DNA of 64,000 nucleotides from Brachybacterium faecium DSM 4810 (GCA_000023405.1 CP001643.1:62001-126000); one strand, 5' to 3'. Positions 43,419 to 52,538 are shown, counted from the stretch's first letter. Made by a program: numbers and translations. Notes: generated by a model not told the origin, from the letters alone.

Positions 43419-43670
43419 ATGCCCCACCCGCCCGAGACTCGCGCCCCGTCCCTCCTGTCCTACCGCTCCGAGGGCTCCGTGCTCTCGATCTGCTCGAGGA
43501 ATTCGGTGCTGTCGATCGGCAGCATCGGCTCCGCCCTGTCGATCGGATCGATCGGCTCGTTCTGCTCCGTGCTGTCGATCGGGTCGGCGCTGTCGGTGGC
43601 AGCTGTCCTGTCCTTCCGCTCCCGGCGGGCCGTGATGGGCGCGCACGTCCGCCGTACGGCGATCCGATAG
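43419..43670 (+). CDS. small Ser-rich repeat protein (SVLSIGS-type repeats)
   Basis: 83 residues. AGGAG 6 bases before the ATG. The centre (about 20-70) is made of repeated Ser/Leu/Ile/Gly units: SVLSICS, SVLSIGSIGS, SALSIGSIGS, SVLSIGS, SALSVAA, followed by a basic tail. Small proteins with this LSIGSxGS pattern occur in other actinobacteria; I know of no function. The strict alternation of small polar and aliphatic residues suggests a beta-solenoid or a membrane-embedded Ser ladder. Confidence 0.65.
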   Translation: MPHPPETRAPSLLSYRSEGSVLSICSRNSVLSIGSIGSALSIGSIGSFCSVLSIGSALSVAAVLSFRSRRAVMGAHVRRTAIR

Positions 43671-43783
43671 ATGCCGAGAGCCTCTGCCGCAGGGTGCTCG
43701 GTGCTGCGCGGTCCTCGGCCCGACACCACACCGGAGGGCGACGGCGACAGCGGAGACCGCCCCGGGAGACCACCCCCTCACGC

Positions 43784-43830
43784 CACGACGCCCCCGCAGC
43801 ACCCGACCGGGTCCCTGCGAGGGCGTCGTG
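43784..43830 (-). terminator. terminator of the furanose importer operon
   Basis: CACGACGCCC (43784-43793) and GGGCGTCGTG (43821-43830) are exact inverted copies; the loop can pair further (GCAG/CTGC, CCCG/CGGG). It lies 15 bp beyond the last permease stop. Confidence 0.6.
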
Positions 43831-43845
43831 ACGTCAAGAGCCCCG

Positions 43846-44886
43846 CTACTCCCGCTGCCGCGAGATCACGGCCCGCTGCAGCAGCACGAAGATCAGCAGG
43901 ATCCCGCCGGTGATGATGGTGGTGGCCTCCGGGGGGATGCCGCCGTCGCGTGTGATGAGAACGTTCATCAGCCCCAGCACCAGCGCGCCCACCACGGAGC
44001 CGAGCACGTAGCCGAAGCCGCCGGTGAGCAGGGTGCCACCGATGACCGCTGCGGCGATCGCGTCCAGCTCCCAGCCGATGCCGGTGATGTTCTGCGCGGA
44101 GCCGAGCCGGGCGGTGTACACCACCGCGGCGACCCCGGCGAGGGTGCCGCTGGCGACGTAGATGAACAGCTTCGTGCGCACCACGGAGAGCCCCATCAGG
44201 GAAGCGGACTGCTCGGAGCCGCCGATCGCATACACGGTGCGGCCGGTGCGCGTGCGGTGCAGGATGATGAACGCCGCGATCACCACGAGCAGCGCCAGGA
44301 GCACGCCGGGGGTGATCACCAGGTCGTTGACCTTCGGGCCGTCGATGATCTTGATCTTGGTGCCCAGCAGCAGGATCCCGGAGCCCTCGTCGAGCCGCAC
44401 CGGCACGGTGCTGAGCATCGAGGCCAGGCCGCGGCCGAGGAACATCATGGCCAGCGTGGCGATGAAGGGTTGGACGTTGAAGTACTGGATCAGCACGCCC
44501 GAGGCGAGCCCGACCAGCGAACCGATCAGGATCATCACCACGATCACCAGCCAGGCGTTCCAGCCCGCGTTGGCGAGCATCACCCCGCTCACGGAGGACA
44601 GCGCGATGATCGCTCCCACGGAGAGGTCGATGCCTCCGCTGATGATCACGAATGTCAGGCCCACCGCGAGGATGATGAGGTGCGCGTTGTTGATGAACAG
44701 GTTCGAGACGGTGCTGAGCTGGAAGATGCGCCCGTATGCGAACTCTCCGTAGCCCAGCATGAGCACGAAGATCAGCAGTGCGGCGACGGTGGGGAGCGAA
44801 TCGGCGCGGGAGAGGAGCTGCTGGCGCACACGCTCCAGGCGTGAGGTGGTGGGCGCGGCAGGTGGGGTCGTGATCGCGGCGCTCAT
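43846..44886 (-). CDS. yjfF: furanose-type ABC transporter permease, YjfF-like
   Basis: 346 residues with 8-10 membrane helices. Typical RbsC/YjfF segments: VGLTFVIISGGIDLSVGAIIAL, FNVQPFIATLAMMFLGRG, VYAIGGSEQSASLMGLS, and ELDAIAAAVIGGTLLTGGFG. The YAIGG...SASLMG and LDAIA...VIGGTLL pattern is especially close to the galactofuranose permease YjfF. Last gene of the importer operon; ATG overlaps the preceding permease stop. Confidence 0.85.
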   Translation of the reverse strand: MSAAITTPPAAPTTSRLERVRQQLLSRADSLPTVAALLIFVLMLGYGEFAYGRIFQLSTVSNLFINNAHLIILAVGLTFVIISGGIDLSVGAIIALSSVSGVMLANAGWNAWLVIVVMILIGSLVGLASGVLIQYFNVQPFIATLAMMFLGRGLASMLSTVPVRLDEGSGILLLGTKIKIIDGPKVNDLVITPGVLLALLVVIAAFIILHRTRTGRTVYAIGGSEQSASLMGLSVVRTKLFIYVASGTLAGVAAVVYTARLGSAQNITGIGWELDAIAAAVIGGTLLTGGFGYVLGSVVGALVLGLMNVLITRDGGIPPEATTIITGGILLIFVLLQRAVISRQRE

Positions 44887-45959
44887 GCTGCGACAGCCTC
44901 CTTCGGTGCGTCGTGCGTGGCGGAGCCGGCCTTCGCGCGCCGTGCCCGGAACAGCGCCCGGACCCGCTCGGACTGCAGCAGGCACAGGGCGATGATGACG
45001 ATGGCCTTGAACGCCGGCGTGGCAGAGGAGGAGATCCCCAGGAACACGACGGTCTTGTCGAGGGTGGCGATGAGCAGGGCGCCGATCGCCGCGCCGGTGA
45101 TGTTGAACTTCCCGCCGGCGAGCGAGGTGCCCCCGATGACGACGGCGAGGATCGCATCCATTTCCAGCTGGTAGCCGGTGTTCGAGACGTCGACGGTCAT
45201 CACGCTCGCGGTGGCGAAGACGCCCGCGACGGCGGCCAGCGCCCCGGAGGCGATGTAGACGGCGAACAGGAGTCCGCGCCGGTTCACACCGGCCAGGCGG
45301 GCCGCCCGCGGGTCCATGCCGACCGCCTCGATCATCAGGCCCAGGGCGCTGCGGCGCACCAGCAGCCCGACCGCGATCACGATGAGCACCGCGAGGAGGA
45401 ACACGACCGGCAGGCCGAGCACGTACCCGTTGGCGATCCAGCGGAAGGTGTCGTTGCTCGCTGCGGTGTTCTGCCCGCCGGTGATCACCTTCGCGAGCCC
45501 GCGACCGGCGAGCATGAGCACGAGCGTCGAGATGAACGGCTGCAGGCCCACCACGGAGATGAGCACCGCGTTCACGGCGCCGAGGACGGCACCCAGCAGG
45601 AGCGCCAGGCCCAGCGCGGCGAAGGCCGCTCCGGCCGAGCCGCCCGCCGAGGAGAGGAACTCCATGGCGATGGCTCCGGCGACGGCCATCAGGGAGCCGA
45701 CGGACAGGTCGATGCCGGCGGTCGCGATGACCAGGCACATCCCCACCGAGATCATCGCGATGGGGGCGGCGGCGCGCAGGATGTCGATCACGTTGCCCAC
45801 CAGGCTGCCGGTGGTCTCGTTGTAGCTGATCGCCAGATAGCCGGGGTCCTTGAGGCTGTTGACGGCCAGCAGCAGGGCGATCGCGATGATCCCCCAGAAG
45901 TACGGCCGACGGATCAAGGCGATCAGCATCGACGTGCGAGAGGTGCTGTCGCTGCTCAT
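44883..45959 (-). CDS. sugar ABC transporter permease, YtfT-like
   Basis: 358 residues, membrane protein of the RbsC/YtfT family: VGMCLVIATAGIDLSVGSLMAV, VGLQPFISTLVLMLAGRGLAKVITGGQ, EAVGMDPRAARLAGVNRR, MDAILAVVIGGTSLAGGKF. It forms the transmembrane channel with the YjfF-like partner. ATGA overlaps on both sides. Confidence 0.88.
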   Translation of the reverse strand: MSSDSTSRTSMLIALIRRPYFWGIIAIALLLAVNSLKDPGYLAISYNETTGSLVGNVIDILRAAAPIAMISVGMCLVIATAGIDLSVGSLMAVAGAIAMEFLSSAGGSAGAAFAALGLALLLGAVLGAVNAVLISVVGLQPFISTLVLMLAGRGLAKVITGGQNTAASNDTFRWIANGYVLGLPVVFLLAVLIVIAVGLLVRRSALGLMIEAVGMDPRAARLAGVNRRGLLFAVYIASGALAAVAGVFATASVMTVDVSNTGYQLEMDAILAVVIGGTSLAGGKFNITGAAIGALLIATLDKTVVFLGISSSATPAFKAIVIIALCLLQSERVRALFRARRAKAGSATHDAPKEAVAA

Positions 45960-47524
45960 GAGCTGGCTCCTGTTCCTGCGGGCTGGGGGCTGCCGGGATC
46001 CTCCGGGGCGGATTCCTCAGCGATGGTGGCGATGATGGCGTCGCTGGTGAGCGCGTCCCCTGCGGGGAGATCGGCGAGCTGCCGGCGGTCCTTCAGCACC
46101 ATCACCCGGTCGCTGAGCCGCACCACCTCGTCGAGCTCCGAGGAGATGAACACGACGGCCACGCCTTCATCGGCCAGCGCGATCACCTCCTCCATGATCT
46201 CGGTCTTCGCGCCGATGTCGATGCCGCGGGTGGGCTCGTCGAGGATCAGCACCTCCGGCTGGGTAGCCAACCAGCGGCCCAGCAGGACCTTCTGCTGGTT
46301 GCCGCCGGAGAGGTTGCTGATCGGCCGATCCGGATCGGCAGGGCGCACGTTGAGCGCTGCCATGTACTTCTCGACCAGCGCGTTCTTCTCGTGCGTGGGC
46401 AGCGGGCGGGCCCATCCCCGCTTCGCCTGGACGCCGAGGATGAGGTTCTCGCGCACGCTGAGGTCACGGATGATCCCCTCGTCGCGCCGGTTCTCGCTCG
46501 CGTAGGCGATGCGCGCGGCGAGAGCCTGGGAGGGGGAGGAGATCTGCGCCTGCGACCCCTTGAGGCGGACGGTGCCCGCCTCGGGCTTGTCGGCCCCGTA
46601 GACGAGGCGGGCCAACTCGGTGCGGCCGCTGCCGAGGAGGCCGGCGACGCCGAGCACCTCACCGGCATGCAGCGTGACGTCCGTCGGCTCGAGGGTGCCC
46701 TTCCGGCCGAGGCCCTCCGCGCTGTACACGGGGTCGCCGCTGCGGTCCACCTCGCGCCGGGCGCTCGCTCGCTCGAGCGAGTCGAGCGCCCCCATCTCCT
46801 TGCCGACCATGGTCGCGATCAGCGTCGACTGGTCGATGTCGGCGGTCATGAACTCGCCCTGGAAGGTGCCGTTGCGCAGCACGGTCATGCGGTCGCTGAT
46901 CGCGTAGATCTGGTCGAGGAAGTGAGAGACGAACAGGATCGCCACGCCCTCGTCCCGCAGGGCACGGATCACCGTGAACAGGTTCTCCACCTCGTTGGCG
47001 TCGAGGCTGGAGGTCGGCTCGTCGAGGATCAGTACCTTCGAGTCGGTGACTGTGGCGCGGCTGATCGCGACCAGCTGCTGCAGCGCGATCGAGAGCGTGG
47101 ACAGCGGCAGGCGCGGATTCAGTTCGCCCAGGCCCACCTTCTCGAGCACCTCGGAGGCACGCCGGTGCGTGTCACGCCAGTTGATGCCCAGCGGCCCGCG
47201 AGTCTCGTGGCCGAGCATCACGTTCTCACCGATGGAGATGTTGGTGCACAGATTCACCTCCTGGTACACGGTCGAGACGCCGGCGGTTTGGGCATCGGCG
47301 GTGCCGGCCAGCCGGCGCGGCTGTCCGGCGATGACGACCTCGCCCTCGTCGATGGTGTACACGCCCGTGAGCGCTTTGATCAGCGTCGACTTCCCGGCGC
47401 CGTTCTCCCCCATGAGGGCGTGGACCTCTCCGGGGAAGAGGCGGAAGTTCACGCGGTCGAGAGCTTTGACCCCCGGGAATGAGATCGAGATCCCGTTCAT
47501 CTCGACAATCGGTGATGCGGGCAT
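45956..47524 (-). CDS. sugar ABC transporter ATP-binding protein, double ATPase (YtfR/RbsA type)
   Basis: 522 residues. Two ATPase halves: the first (about 5-240) has GENGAGKST and ILDEPTSSLD; the second (about 265-505) has the degenerate Walker A GLLGSGRTE, signature NLSGGNQQKVLL and ILDEPTRGID, as usual in the RbsA/YtfR group. GGAGAGG precedes the ATG. Operon order is binding protein, ATPase, permease, permease. Confidence 0.92.
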   Translation of the reverse strand: MPASPIVEMNGISISFPGVKALDRVNFRLFPGEVHALMGENGAGKSTLIKALTGVYTIDEGEVVIAGQPRRLAGTADAQTAGVSTVYQEVNLCTNISIGENVMLGHETRGPLGINWRDTHRRASEVLEKVGLGELNPRLPLSTLSIALQQLVAISRATVTDSKVLILDEPTSSLDANEVENLFTVIRALRDEGVAILFVSHFLDQIYAISDRMTVLRNGTFQGEFMTADIDQSTLIATMVGKEMGALDSLERASARREVDRSGDPVYSAEGLGRKGTLEPTDVTLHAGEVLGVAGLLGSGRTELARLVYGADKPEAGTVRLKGSQAQISSPSQALAARIAYASENRRDEGIIRDLSVRENLILGVQAKRGWARPLPTHEKNALVEKYMAALNVRPADPDRPISNLSGGNQQKVLLGRWLATQPEVLILDEPTRGIDIGAKTEIMEEVIALADEGVAVVFISSELDEVVRLSDRVMVLKDRRQLADLPAGDALTSDAIIATIAEESAPEDPGSPQPAGTGASS

Positions 47525-47646
47525 CGGATGCCTCTCCGTTCGTTCTCCAGGCTGCGGTGCATGGTGCGGCGGCTTCCGCGGGAGCCGGGCCCGCCCCCGC
47601 ACCGGCGGGCCGGTGCGGAGGACGGGAGCAGCCGCCTGAGCGGAGC

Positions 47647-48630
47647 TCAGTACTTGCGGTCGGGCAGCGCTTCCTCAGCGGCCTCGGGCGAGTCGAAGGT
47701 GGTGCTCTCGACCTGGATGTAGGACTCGACCTCGCCGCCCTCCAGGACGGTGTTGACCGCCTCCAGGGCCTGCTCGCCGAACAGCGGGTTGTACTCGGCG
47801 ACGAAGGAGAGGGTGCCGTCGGCCAGCGCCTGCAGCGCGGCCTCGGTGCCGTCGATCGTGGCGATCTTGACGTCCTCGCCCGGGGTGAGGCCGGCTTCCT
47901 GCACGGCCTGGGCGGCGCCGAGCCCCATCTCGTCGTTCTGCGCGAAGACGAGCTGGACATCGTTGTCGTTGGACTTCAGCACCGTCTCGAAGACGCTCTT
48001 GGCCTCCTCAGTGGACCAGTTCGCGGTCTGGGAGCCGAGATCGGTGAACGCGGACTCTCCCTCCATGACTTCGTTCCAGCCCTCGTTGCGCTCGTTGACC
48101 ACCGAGACGCCGGCCGGGCCCTCGAGCACGAAGTACGTCGCACCGTCGGGGAAGGTGGACTTTGCCCATTCTGCGACCGAAGTGGAGACGGCGACGTTGT
48201 CGGGCGCCAGACGGGTCTCGTAGAGATCGGTGTCATCGGGCTCGATGCCGCGGTCGATGAGGATGACGGGGATCTCCGCCTCCTGGGCGCGGTTGAGTGA
48301 CTCCTCCCAGCCGGAGCCTTCGGTGGCGGAGAGCAGGATCAGGTCCACGCCCTCGTCGATGAACGATGTGAACGCATCGATCTGGGACTTCTGGTCCAGG
48401 TTCGTGGCGGGCGCGTACTTCAGCGTGAAGCCGGCATCCTCCGTGAACGTGTCCTGGATGTTCTGCTCGTTGGCCTGTCGCCAGGCGCCCTCGGGGCCGA
48501 CGGCGACGAAGCCGATGGTCACCGGATCATCGGAGCTGCCGCCCCCACCGTTGGACGAGCAGGCTGCCAGGACGGCGGCGGTGAGGCCGGCTGCGCCGAG
48601 CCCGAGGACGGAACGACGGGTGGTGTTCAT
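47647..48630 (-). CDS. sugar ABC transporter substrate-binding lipoprotein (YtfQ-like)
   Basis: 327 residues. TTRRSVLGLGAAGLTAAVLAAC gives a lipoprotein signal with lipobox LAAC (read as RRSVLG plus LAAC). Periplasmic-binding-protein type I fold: GFVAVGPEGAWRQANEQNIQ, DQKSQIDAFTSFIDEGVDLILLS (start and end shown), PVILIDRGIE, VFAQNDEMGLGAAQAV, IATIDGTEAALQAL. The GPEGAWR and IDRGI motifs match galactofuranose/fructofuranose binders. AAGGAGGAG precedes the ATG. Confidence 0.9.
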   Translation of the reverse strand: MNTTRRSVLGLGAAGLTAAVLAACSSNGGGGSSDDPVTIGFVAVGPEGAWRQANEQNIQDTFTEDAGFTLKYAPATNLDQKSQIDAFTSFIDEGVDLILLSATEGSGWEESLNRAQEAEIPVILIDRGIEPDDTDLYETRLAPDNVAVSTSVAEWAKSTFPDGATYFVLEGPAGVSVVNERNEGWNEVMEGESAFTDLGSQTANWSTEEAKSVFETVLKSNDNDVQLVFAQNDEMGLGAAQAVQEAGLTPGEDVKIATIDGTEAALQALADGTLSFVAEYNPLFGEQALEAVNTVLEGGEVESYIQVESTTFDSPEAAEEALPDRKY

Positions 48631-48736
48631 GGGTCTCCTCCTTGAGATGTGCGGTGCCTGAGGGAACCAGCCAGGGGCCGCGAGGTCGAGCAACTGCACG
48701 AGTGGGGCGGCGGGGACGCCGCGCCGTGTTCCTGGA

Positions 48737-48764
48737 ATGTTACCGGGAACATATGGTGGCGCAA
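48737..48764 (-). promoter_or_regulatory. importer operon promoter overlapped by LacI operator
   Basis: On the minus strand TTGCGC (48764-48759), 16-bp spacer, TAACAT (48742-48737). The palindrome TGTTACCGGGAACA (48738-48751) covers the spacer and -10 box, so bound repressor would block the promoter. The same palindrome is at 51534-51547. Confidence 0.7.
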
Positions 48765-48805
48765 GGCCCCTCGGATCACGAAGCGGTCACGGGCCGTCGC
48801 TGCGG

Positions 48806-50386
48806 TCAGGGCCGCCCGGCGGCGCCGAGCGGAGGCAGATCGTCGTCCTCATCGGGGGCGGCGATCATCTCGACGATCGTCTCGACGCTGAGGCCGGGCC
48901 CGTTGCTGACCTCCCCGATCTTCGCGCGGTCCTTCAACACCACGATCCGATCGCTCAGGCGCAGCAGCTCGTCGAGATCCGAAGAGATGATGACCACCGC
49001 CACCCGGTTCGCGGCCAGGCGCGCCACCAGCGACTGGATCTCCACGCGGGAGCGCATGTCGGTGCCCTTCGTCGGCTCGTCCAGGACGAGCACCTGCGGG
49101 CGGGTGGCCAGCCAACGAGCCAGCAGCACCTTCTGCTGGTTCCCTCCCGAGAGTCGTTCGACGGGTGTGCTCGGATCCGACGGCACGATCCCCAGCTCGT
49201 CGATGGAGCTCTCCACGAGCTCGTCGCGCTCGGCGCGGGACATCGGGCGGGCCCACCCGCGGCGCGACTGCAGTGCGAGCACGATGTTGTCGCGGATGCT
49301 CAGCCCCGCGACCACGCCCTCGCCGAGCCGGTCCTCACTCGCCATGGCGATGCGGTGGCGCAGCGCCGCGGCAGGGGAGCGGAGTGTGAGGGCGCGCCCG
49401 TCCAGTGTGGAGTGGCCGGAGTCCGCGATCTCGGCGCCGGTGAGCAGGCGGGCCAGCTCGGTGCGCCCTGAGCCGCGTAGGCCGGCGATCCCCACAACCT
49501 CCCCGCGGTGCAGATCCAGGTCGATGGGTGCGAGCATCTCCCGCTGCCCGAGCTGCCGGGCACGGTAGAGCGGCGGCCCCACTGGATCGGCTCGGTGTTC
49601 CCGCCGCAGCGCGCCGATCTGGCGAAGCTCGGCGAGATCTCGGCCGATCATCAGCGAGATGAGCTCCGAGCGCTCGACCTGGTGGGCCGGGAACTCGGCG
49701 ACCTTTGTGCCGGCGCGCAGCACCGTCAGTCGGTCGCTGATCGTCAGCACCTGCTCGAGGAAGTGTGAGGCGAAGACCATTGCGACCCCGCGCTCACGCA
49801 GCCGGCGCAGCACGAGGAACAGCTGCTCGACCTCCGTCGTGTCAAGGCTCGAAGTGGGTTCGTCCAGCAGCAGCACGCGGGGATCGTCGGCCATCGCACG
49901 AGCGATCGCGACCAGCTGGGCCGTGGCGGGGGAGAGGGAGCGCACCCGCCGCCGCGTGTCCACGTCGCCGAGCCCGAGCTCGTCCAGCACTCGGTGGGCC
50001 TGCGCGTGCAGCTCCCCCCAGCGAATGCCGAAGCGGCCGCGCGGCTCGTGGCCCAGCATCACGTTCTCCCCGACGGTCAGGTGGCGCGCCATCGGGACGT
50101 CCTGCAGCACGGCGCGGATGCCCGCGGCCTGGGCGTCGGCGGGGGTGGAAAGGCGCAGCGGCCGCCCGTCGAGCCGAATGCTTCCAGAGGCCGGGGAGAT
50201 CACCCCCGCCAGCACGTTGATCAGCGTGGACTTGCCGGCGCCGTTCTCGCCCATCAGCGCGTGGACCTCTCCGGCGCGCAGGGTCAGATCCACTCCGTGC
50301 AGCACGCGGAGCGGGCCGTGGGCGACGGTGATGCCGGTCATCTCCACCGCGGCCCCGGCCTCCGTAGCAGCACGTGGGGTGGTCAT
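48806..50386 (-). CDS. second sugar ABC transporter ATP-binding protein (double ATPase)
   Basis: 526 residues, paralogous to 45956-47524. First half GENGAGKST and LLDEPTSSLD; second half GLRGSGRTE, RLSGGNQQKVLL and VLDEPTKGTD. In the first half the signature region is SLSPATAQLVAIARA, lacking the normal LSGGQ, and Q-loop context is VLQDVPMARHL, so its first site may be catalytically weak. It overlaps the LacI stop (ATGA) and precedes the importer promoter. No second permease set is visible, so it may serve the same channel or one encoded elsewhere. Confidence 0.9.
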   Translation of the reverse strand: MTTPRAATEAGAAVEMTGITVAHGPLRVLHGVDLTLRAGEVHALMGENGAGKSTLINVLAGVISPASGSIRLDGRPLRLSTPADAQAAGIRAVLQDVPMARHLTVGENVMLGHEPRGRFGIRWGELHAQAHRVLDELGLGDVDTRRRVRSLSPATAQLVAIARAMADDPRVLLLDEPTSSLDTTEVEQLFLVLRRLRERGVAMVFASHFLEQVLTISDRLTVLRAGTKVAEFPAHQVERSELISLMIGRDLAELRQIGALRREHRADPVGPPLYRARQLGQREMLAPIDLDLHRGEVVGIAGLRGSGRTELARLLTGAEIADSGHSTLDGRALTLRSPAAALRHRIAMASEDRLGEGVVAGLSIRDNIVLALQSRRGWARPMSRAERDELVESSIDELGIVPSDPSTPVERLSGGNQQKVLLARWLATRPQVLVLDEPTKGTDMRSRVEIQSLVARLAANRVAVVIISSDLDELLRLSDRIVVLKDRAKIGEVSNGPGLSVETIVEMIAAPDEDDDLPPLGAAGRP

Positions 50387-51405
50387 GGTGCCGTCCTCGC
50401 CTTCGCGGTGGAAAGGCGGACGATCAGCTCCGGCGGAATCTTCGTGCGCTGCGGGATCTCGAGGCCCTCGACGGCCGCCAGCAAGACGTCCACGACGGTC
50501 GTGCCGAGCGTCTCGAAGGGCTGGCGCACCGTGGTCAGCGGAGGGATGGAGTGCCGGGAGAAGGGAGCGTCGTCGAAGCCGACGACGCTGAGATCGTCCG
50601 GGACCCGCAGACCGCGATCGTGCAGGCCGTGCACGATCCCCAGTGCCACCTCGTCGTTGGCGGCGACGATCGCTGTGTACTCGGGCAGGCGCTCAAGGCT
50701 GACGGCGAAGTCGTAGCCGAAATCGGCCGACCAGTCGCCCGCGATCATCGGTCGCTCCGTCATGCCCCAGGACCGGGTGCGGGCGCGGAACGCGCGCTCC
50801 CGCGCCCGCGCATCGAGCCAGTCCATCGGGCCGGAGACGTACAGGGCGTCGCGGTGCCCGAGGGCGGCGAGATGGTCCACGGCCATCGTGATGCCCAGCT
50901 GCTGATCCACGCAGACCCGCAGCAGCTCCGCCTCCCGTTCGGGTTTGACCACCAGCACGGGCACGTCGAGGGAAGCCGCCCGCACCGCCGCCACTGATGC
51001 CGATCGCGGCATCACCAGACATAGCGCGTCGATGCCGAGGGCGAGCAGCTGCTGGAGGGCGCGGCCCGGATCCGCAGAATCGTCTTCGTCCAAGGCGATC
51101 GAGCTCACCGAGTAACCGCGCCGGCGGGCTGAGCGGTGGATCGCCCGCAGGGCGCTCGCCGGACCGAACTCCGCCTCTGTCTCCACCACCGCCCCGATGC
51201 GCAGGGTGCGCTGCAGGGCGAGGGCGCGGGCGGCGACGTTGCGCTGGTACCCCAGCTGCTCGACCGCCAGGAGCACTTTGTCGCGGGTGCTCTCCTTGAT
51301 GCTCGGATGCCCGTTGAGCACGCGCGAGACGGTCATGTGGGAGACGCCGGCAGTCTCGGCGACCTGGCGCATGCTCGGTCGCTCCGAGGCGGACCGTGTG
51401 CTCAT
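50383..51405 (-). CDS. LacI family transcriptional regulator
   Basis: 340 residues. HTH at 11-32 (SMRQVAETAGVSHMTVSRVL) with hinge RNVAARALA, then the PBP1-like sugar domain and ending LTTVRQPFETLG...ELIVRLST. LacI proteins release DNA on binding a sugar. Two identical operator-like palindromes flank its operon, one in its own upstream region and one in the importer promoter, so it very likely controls both the importer and the divergent surface/GH43 operon. Confidence 0.92.
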   Translation of the reverse strand: MSTRSASERPSMRQVAETAGVSHMTVSRVLNGHPSIKESTRDKVLLAVEQLGYQRNVAARALALQRTLRIGAVVETEAEFGPASALRAIHRSARRRGYSVSSIALDEDDSADPGRALQQLLALGIDALCLVMPRSASVAAVRAASLDVPVLVVKPEREAELLRVCVDQQLGITMAVDHLAALGHRDALYVSGPMDWLDARARERAFRARTRSWGMTERPMIAGDWSADFGYDFAVSLERLPEYTAIVAANDEVALGIVHGLHDRGLRVPDDLSVVGFDDAPFSRHSIPPLTTVRQPFETLGTTVVDVLLAAVEGLEIPQRTKIPPELIVRLSTAKARTAP

Positions 51406-51532
51406 GTCCCCTCCGTCGTGGGTCGTGGTGCTCAGCAGTGCTCATCATGCCGGATCGGCCTGATGTCCCGCCGACGGGTGCCGCGCGGGGAAAGGGGTGA
51501 AGCGGATATCACGCCCGTCCTCGTGCGACCTC

Positions 51533-51561
51533 TTGTTCCCGGTAACATTACGCGCTAGGGT
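51533..51561 (+). promoter_or_regulatory. promoter of the surface/GH43 operon with LacI operator
   Basis: TTGTTC (51533-51538), 17-bp spacer, TAGGGT (51556-51561). The palindrome TGTTCCCGGTAACA (51534-51547, central CG) overlaps the -35 box and spacer. Transcription would begin near 51567 and run toward the WxL-like gene. Confidence 0.7.
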
Positions 51562-51566
51562 CCCCG

Positions 51567-51776
51567 ATGAACATTGCGGACGGAGGCGCGGAACGCAGGG
51601 CAAGGGTGCTCCCCGGGGTCATGGACGACATTCCCGGAATGTATTCGACCGGAATCCGCTGCCGCTCCGAATCGACCCCCGCAGATCGAATGCACGGCGC
51701 GCCGGCCCGTCTTCGCGATGTCGCGGCATCGCCGTGCGGAGAGCCGCTCGTCGGCGATGAATGGAGAGCAGAATGA
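51567..51776 (+). CDS. possible leaderless 69-aa leader peptide (doubtful)
   Basis: The ATG at 51567 lies 5 bp after the -10 box, where the transcript should start, and the frame runs to a stop that overlaps the next ATG by ATGA. This is the layout of a leaderless, translationally coupled ORF. The predicted protein (Arg/Gly/Ala-rich, four Cys/Met-poor segments) matches nothing I know, and third-position GC is lower than in true genes here. It may simply be a long 5' leader. Confidence 0.25.
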   Translation: MNIADGGAERRARVLPGVMDDIPGMYSTGIRCRSESTPADRMHGAPARLRDVAASPCGEPLVGDEWRAE

Positions 51777-52420
51777 TCCGGAACAATGCTGTCGCGCGTC
51801 TGCGCACGATCGTGGGCGCCGCAGGGGGCCTGCTCCTCCTCGGCGTCGGAGGTGCGGCCGTCGCCGATGAGGTGGGCGACAGCGGCGTCGACCTCGACGT
51901 CACGATCGAGGAGCAGGAGCCCGCCGGCGCGCTCTCCCTCGGCGTCGCGGGCGACTCCGAGACGCTCACCGAGGTGGAGGACGCCTCGGCCGAGCACCGC
52001 GAGTTCGTGGGCGAGCTGCCCGAGGTGACCGTCACTGACACGCGGACGGACGTCCCCGAGGGCGTCTACTGGTACGTCACCGGGCAGGCGAGCGAGTTCA
52101 CGGGCTCCGAGGGCCAGGAGCCGATCACCGCCGACCATCTCGGCTGGGCGCCGAGCCTGATCACCGAGGGCAACGGGGAGGTTGCCCCCGGCGAGGAGGT
52201 GCCGACCTCCCTCGACGAGAGCACGACCCCCGGCGTCCCGAACAACGTCGGCCTCGAGGGGCAGGAGCTGCTGCAGCTCGCGCTCGACTCCGCGGAGGCG
52301 AGCGCGGCGAACGGCGAGTGGACGGCCACGGCCGATCTCACGCTGAAGACCCCGCTCGACGTGGCGCCCGGCTCGTACAGCTCCACGCTCACGCTGTCGC
52401 TGTTCGAGGAAGCGTACTGA
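51773..52420 (+). CDS. secreted WxL-domain-like surface protein
   Basis: 215 residues; GGAG 6 bases before ATG at 51773. Signal peptide about 1-31 (GLLLLGVGGAAVA). The mature part resembles a WxL domain: VYWYVTGQASEF takes the place of the first WxL strand, GWAPSLI follows, and the C-terminus TADLTLKTPLDVAPGSYSSTLTLSLFE matches the closing strands (GtYsstLTlsL). WxL domains attach non-covalently to peptidoglycan in Gram-positives. The classic W-x-L is W-Y-V here. The following DUF916-like gene is the usual partner. Confidence 0.6.
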   Translation: MIRNNAVARLRTIVGAAGGLLLLGVGGAAVADEVGDSGVDLDVTIEEQEPAGALSLGVAGDSETLTEVEDASAEHREFVGELPEVTVTDTRTDVPEGVYWYVTGQASEFTGSEGQEPITADHLGWAPSLITEGNGEVAPGEEVPTSLDESTTPGVPNNVGLEGQELLQLALDSAEASAANGEWTATADLTLKTPLDVAPGSYSSTLTLSLFEEAY

Positions 52421-52538
52421 GGCCGTTCTGAGGTCGTGCTGACGCAGTGCTGAGGCGCTGAGCCGACCGTCCGGGCGCTGCCCCGCCCCGCTCGGGCGTC
52501 GGGCAGCGCGGAGCATCGCAGTAGCTGAAGGGAGAGCT

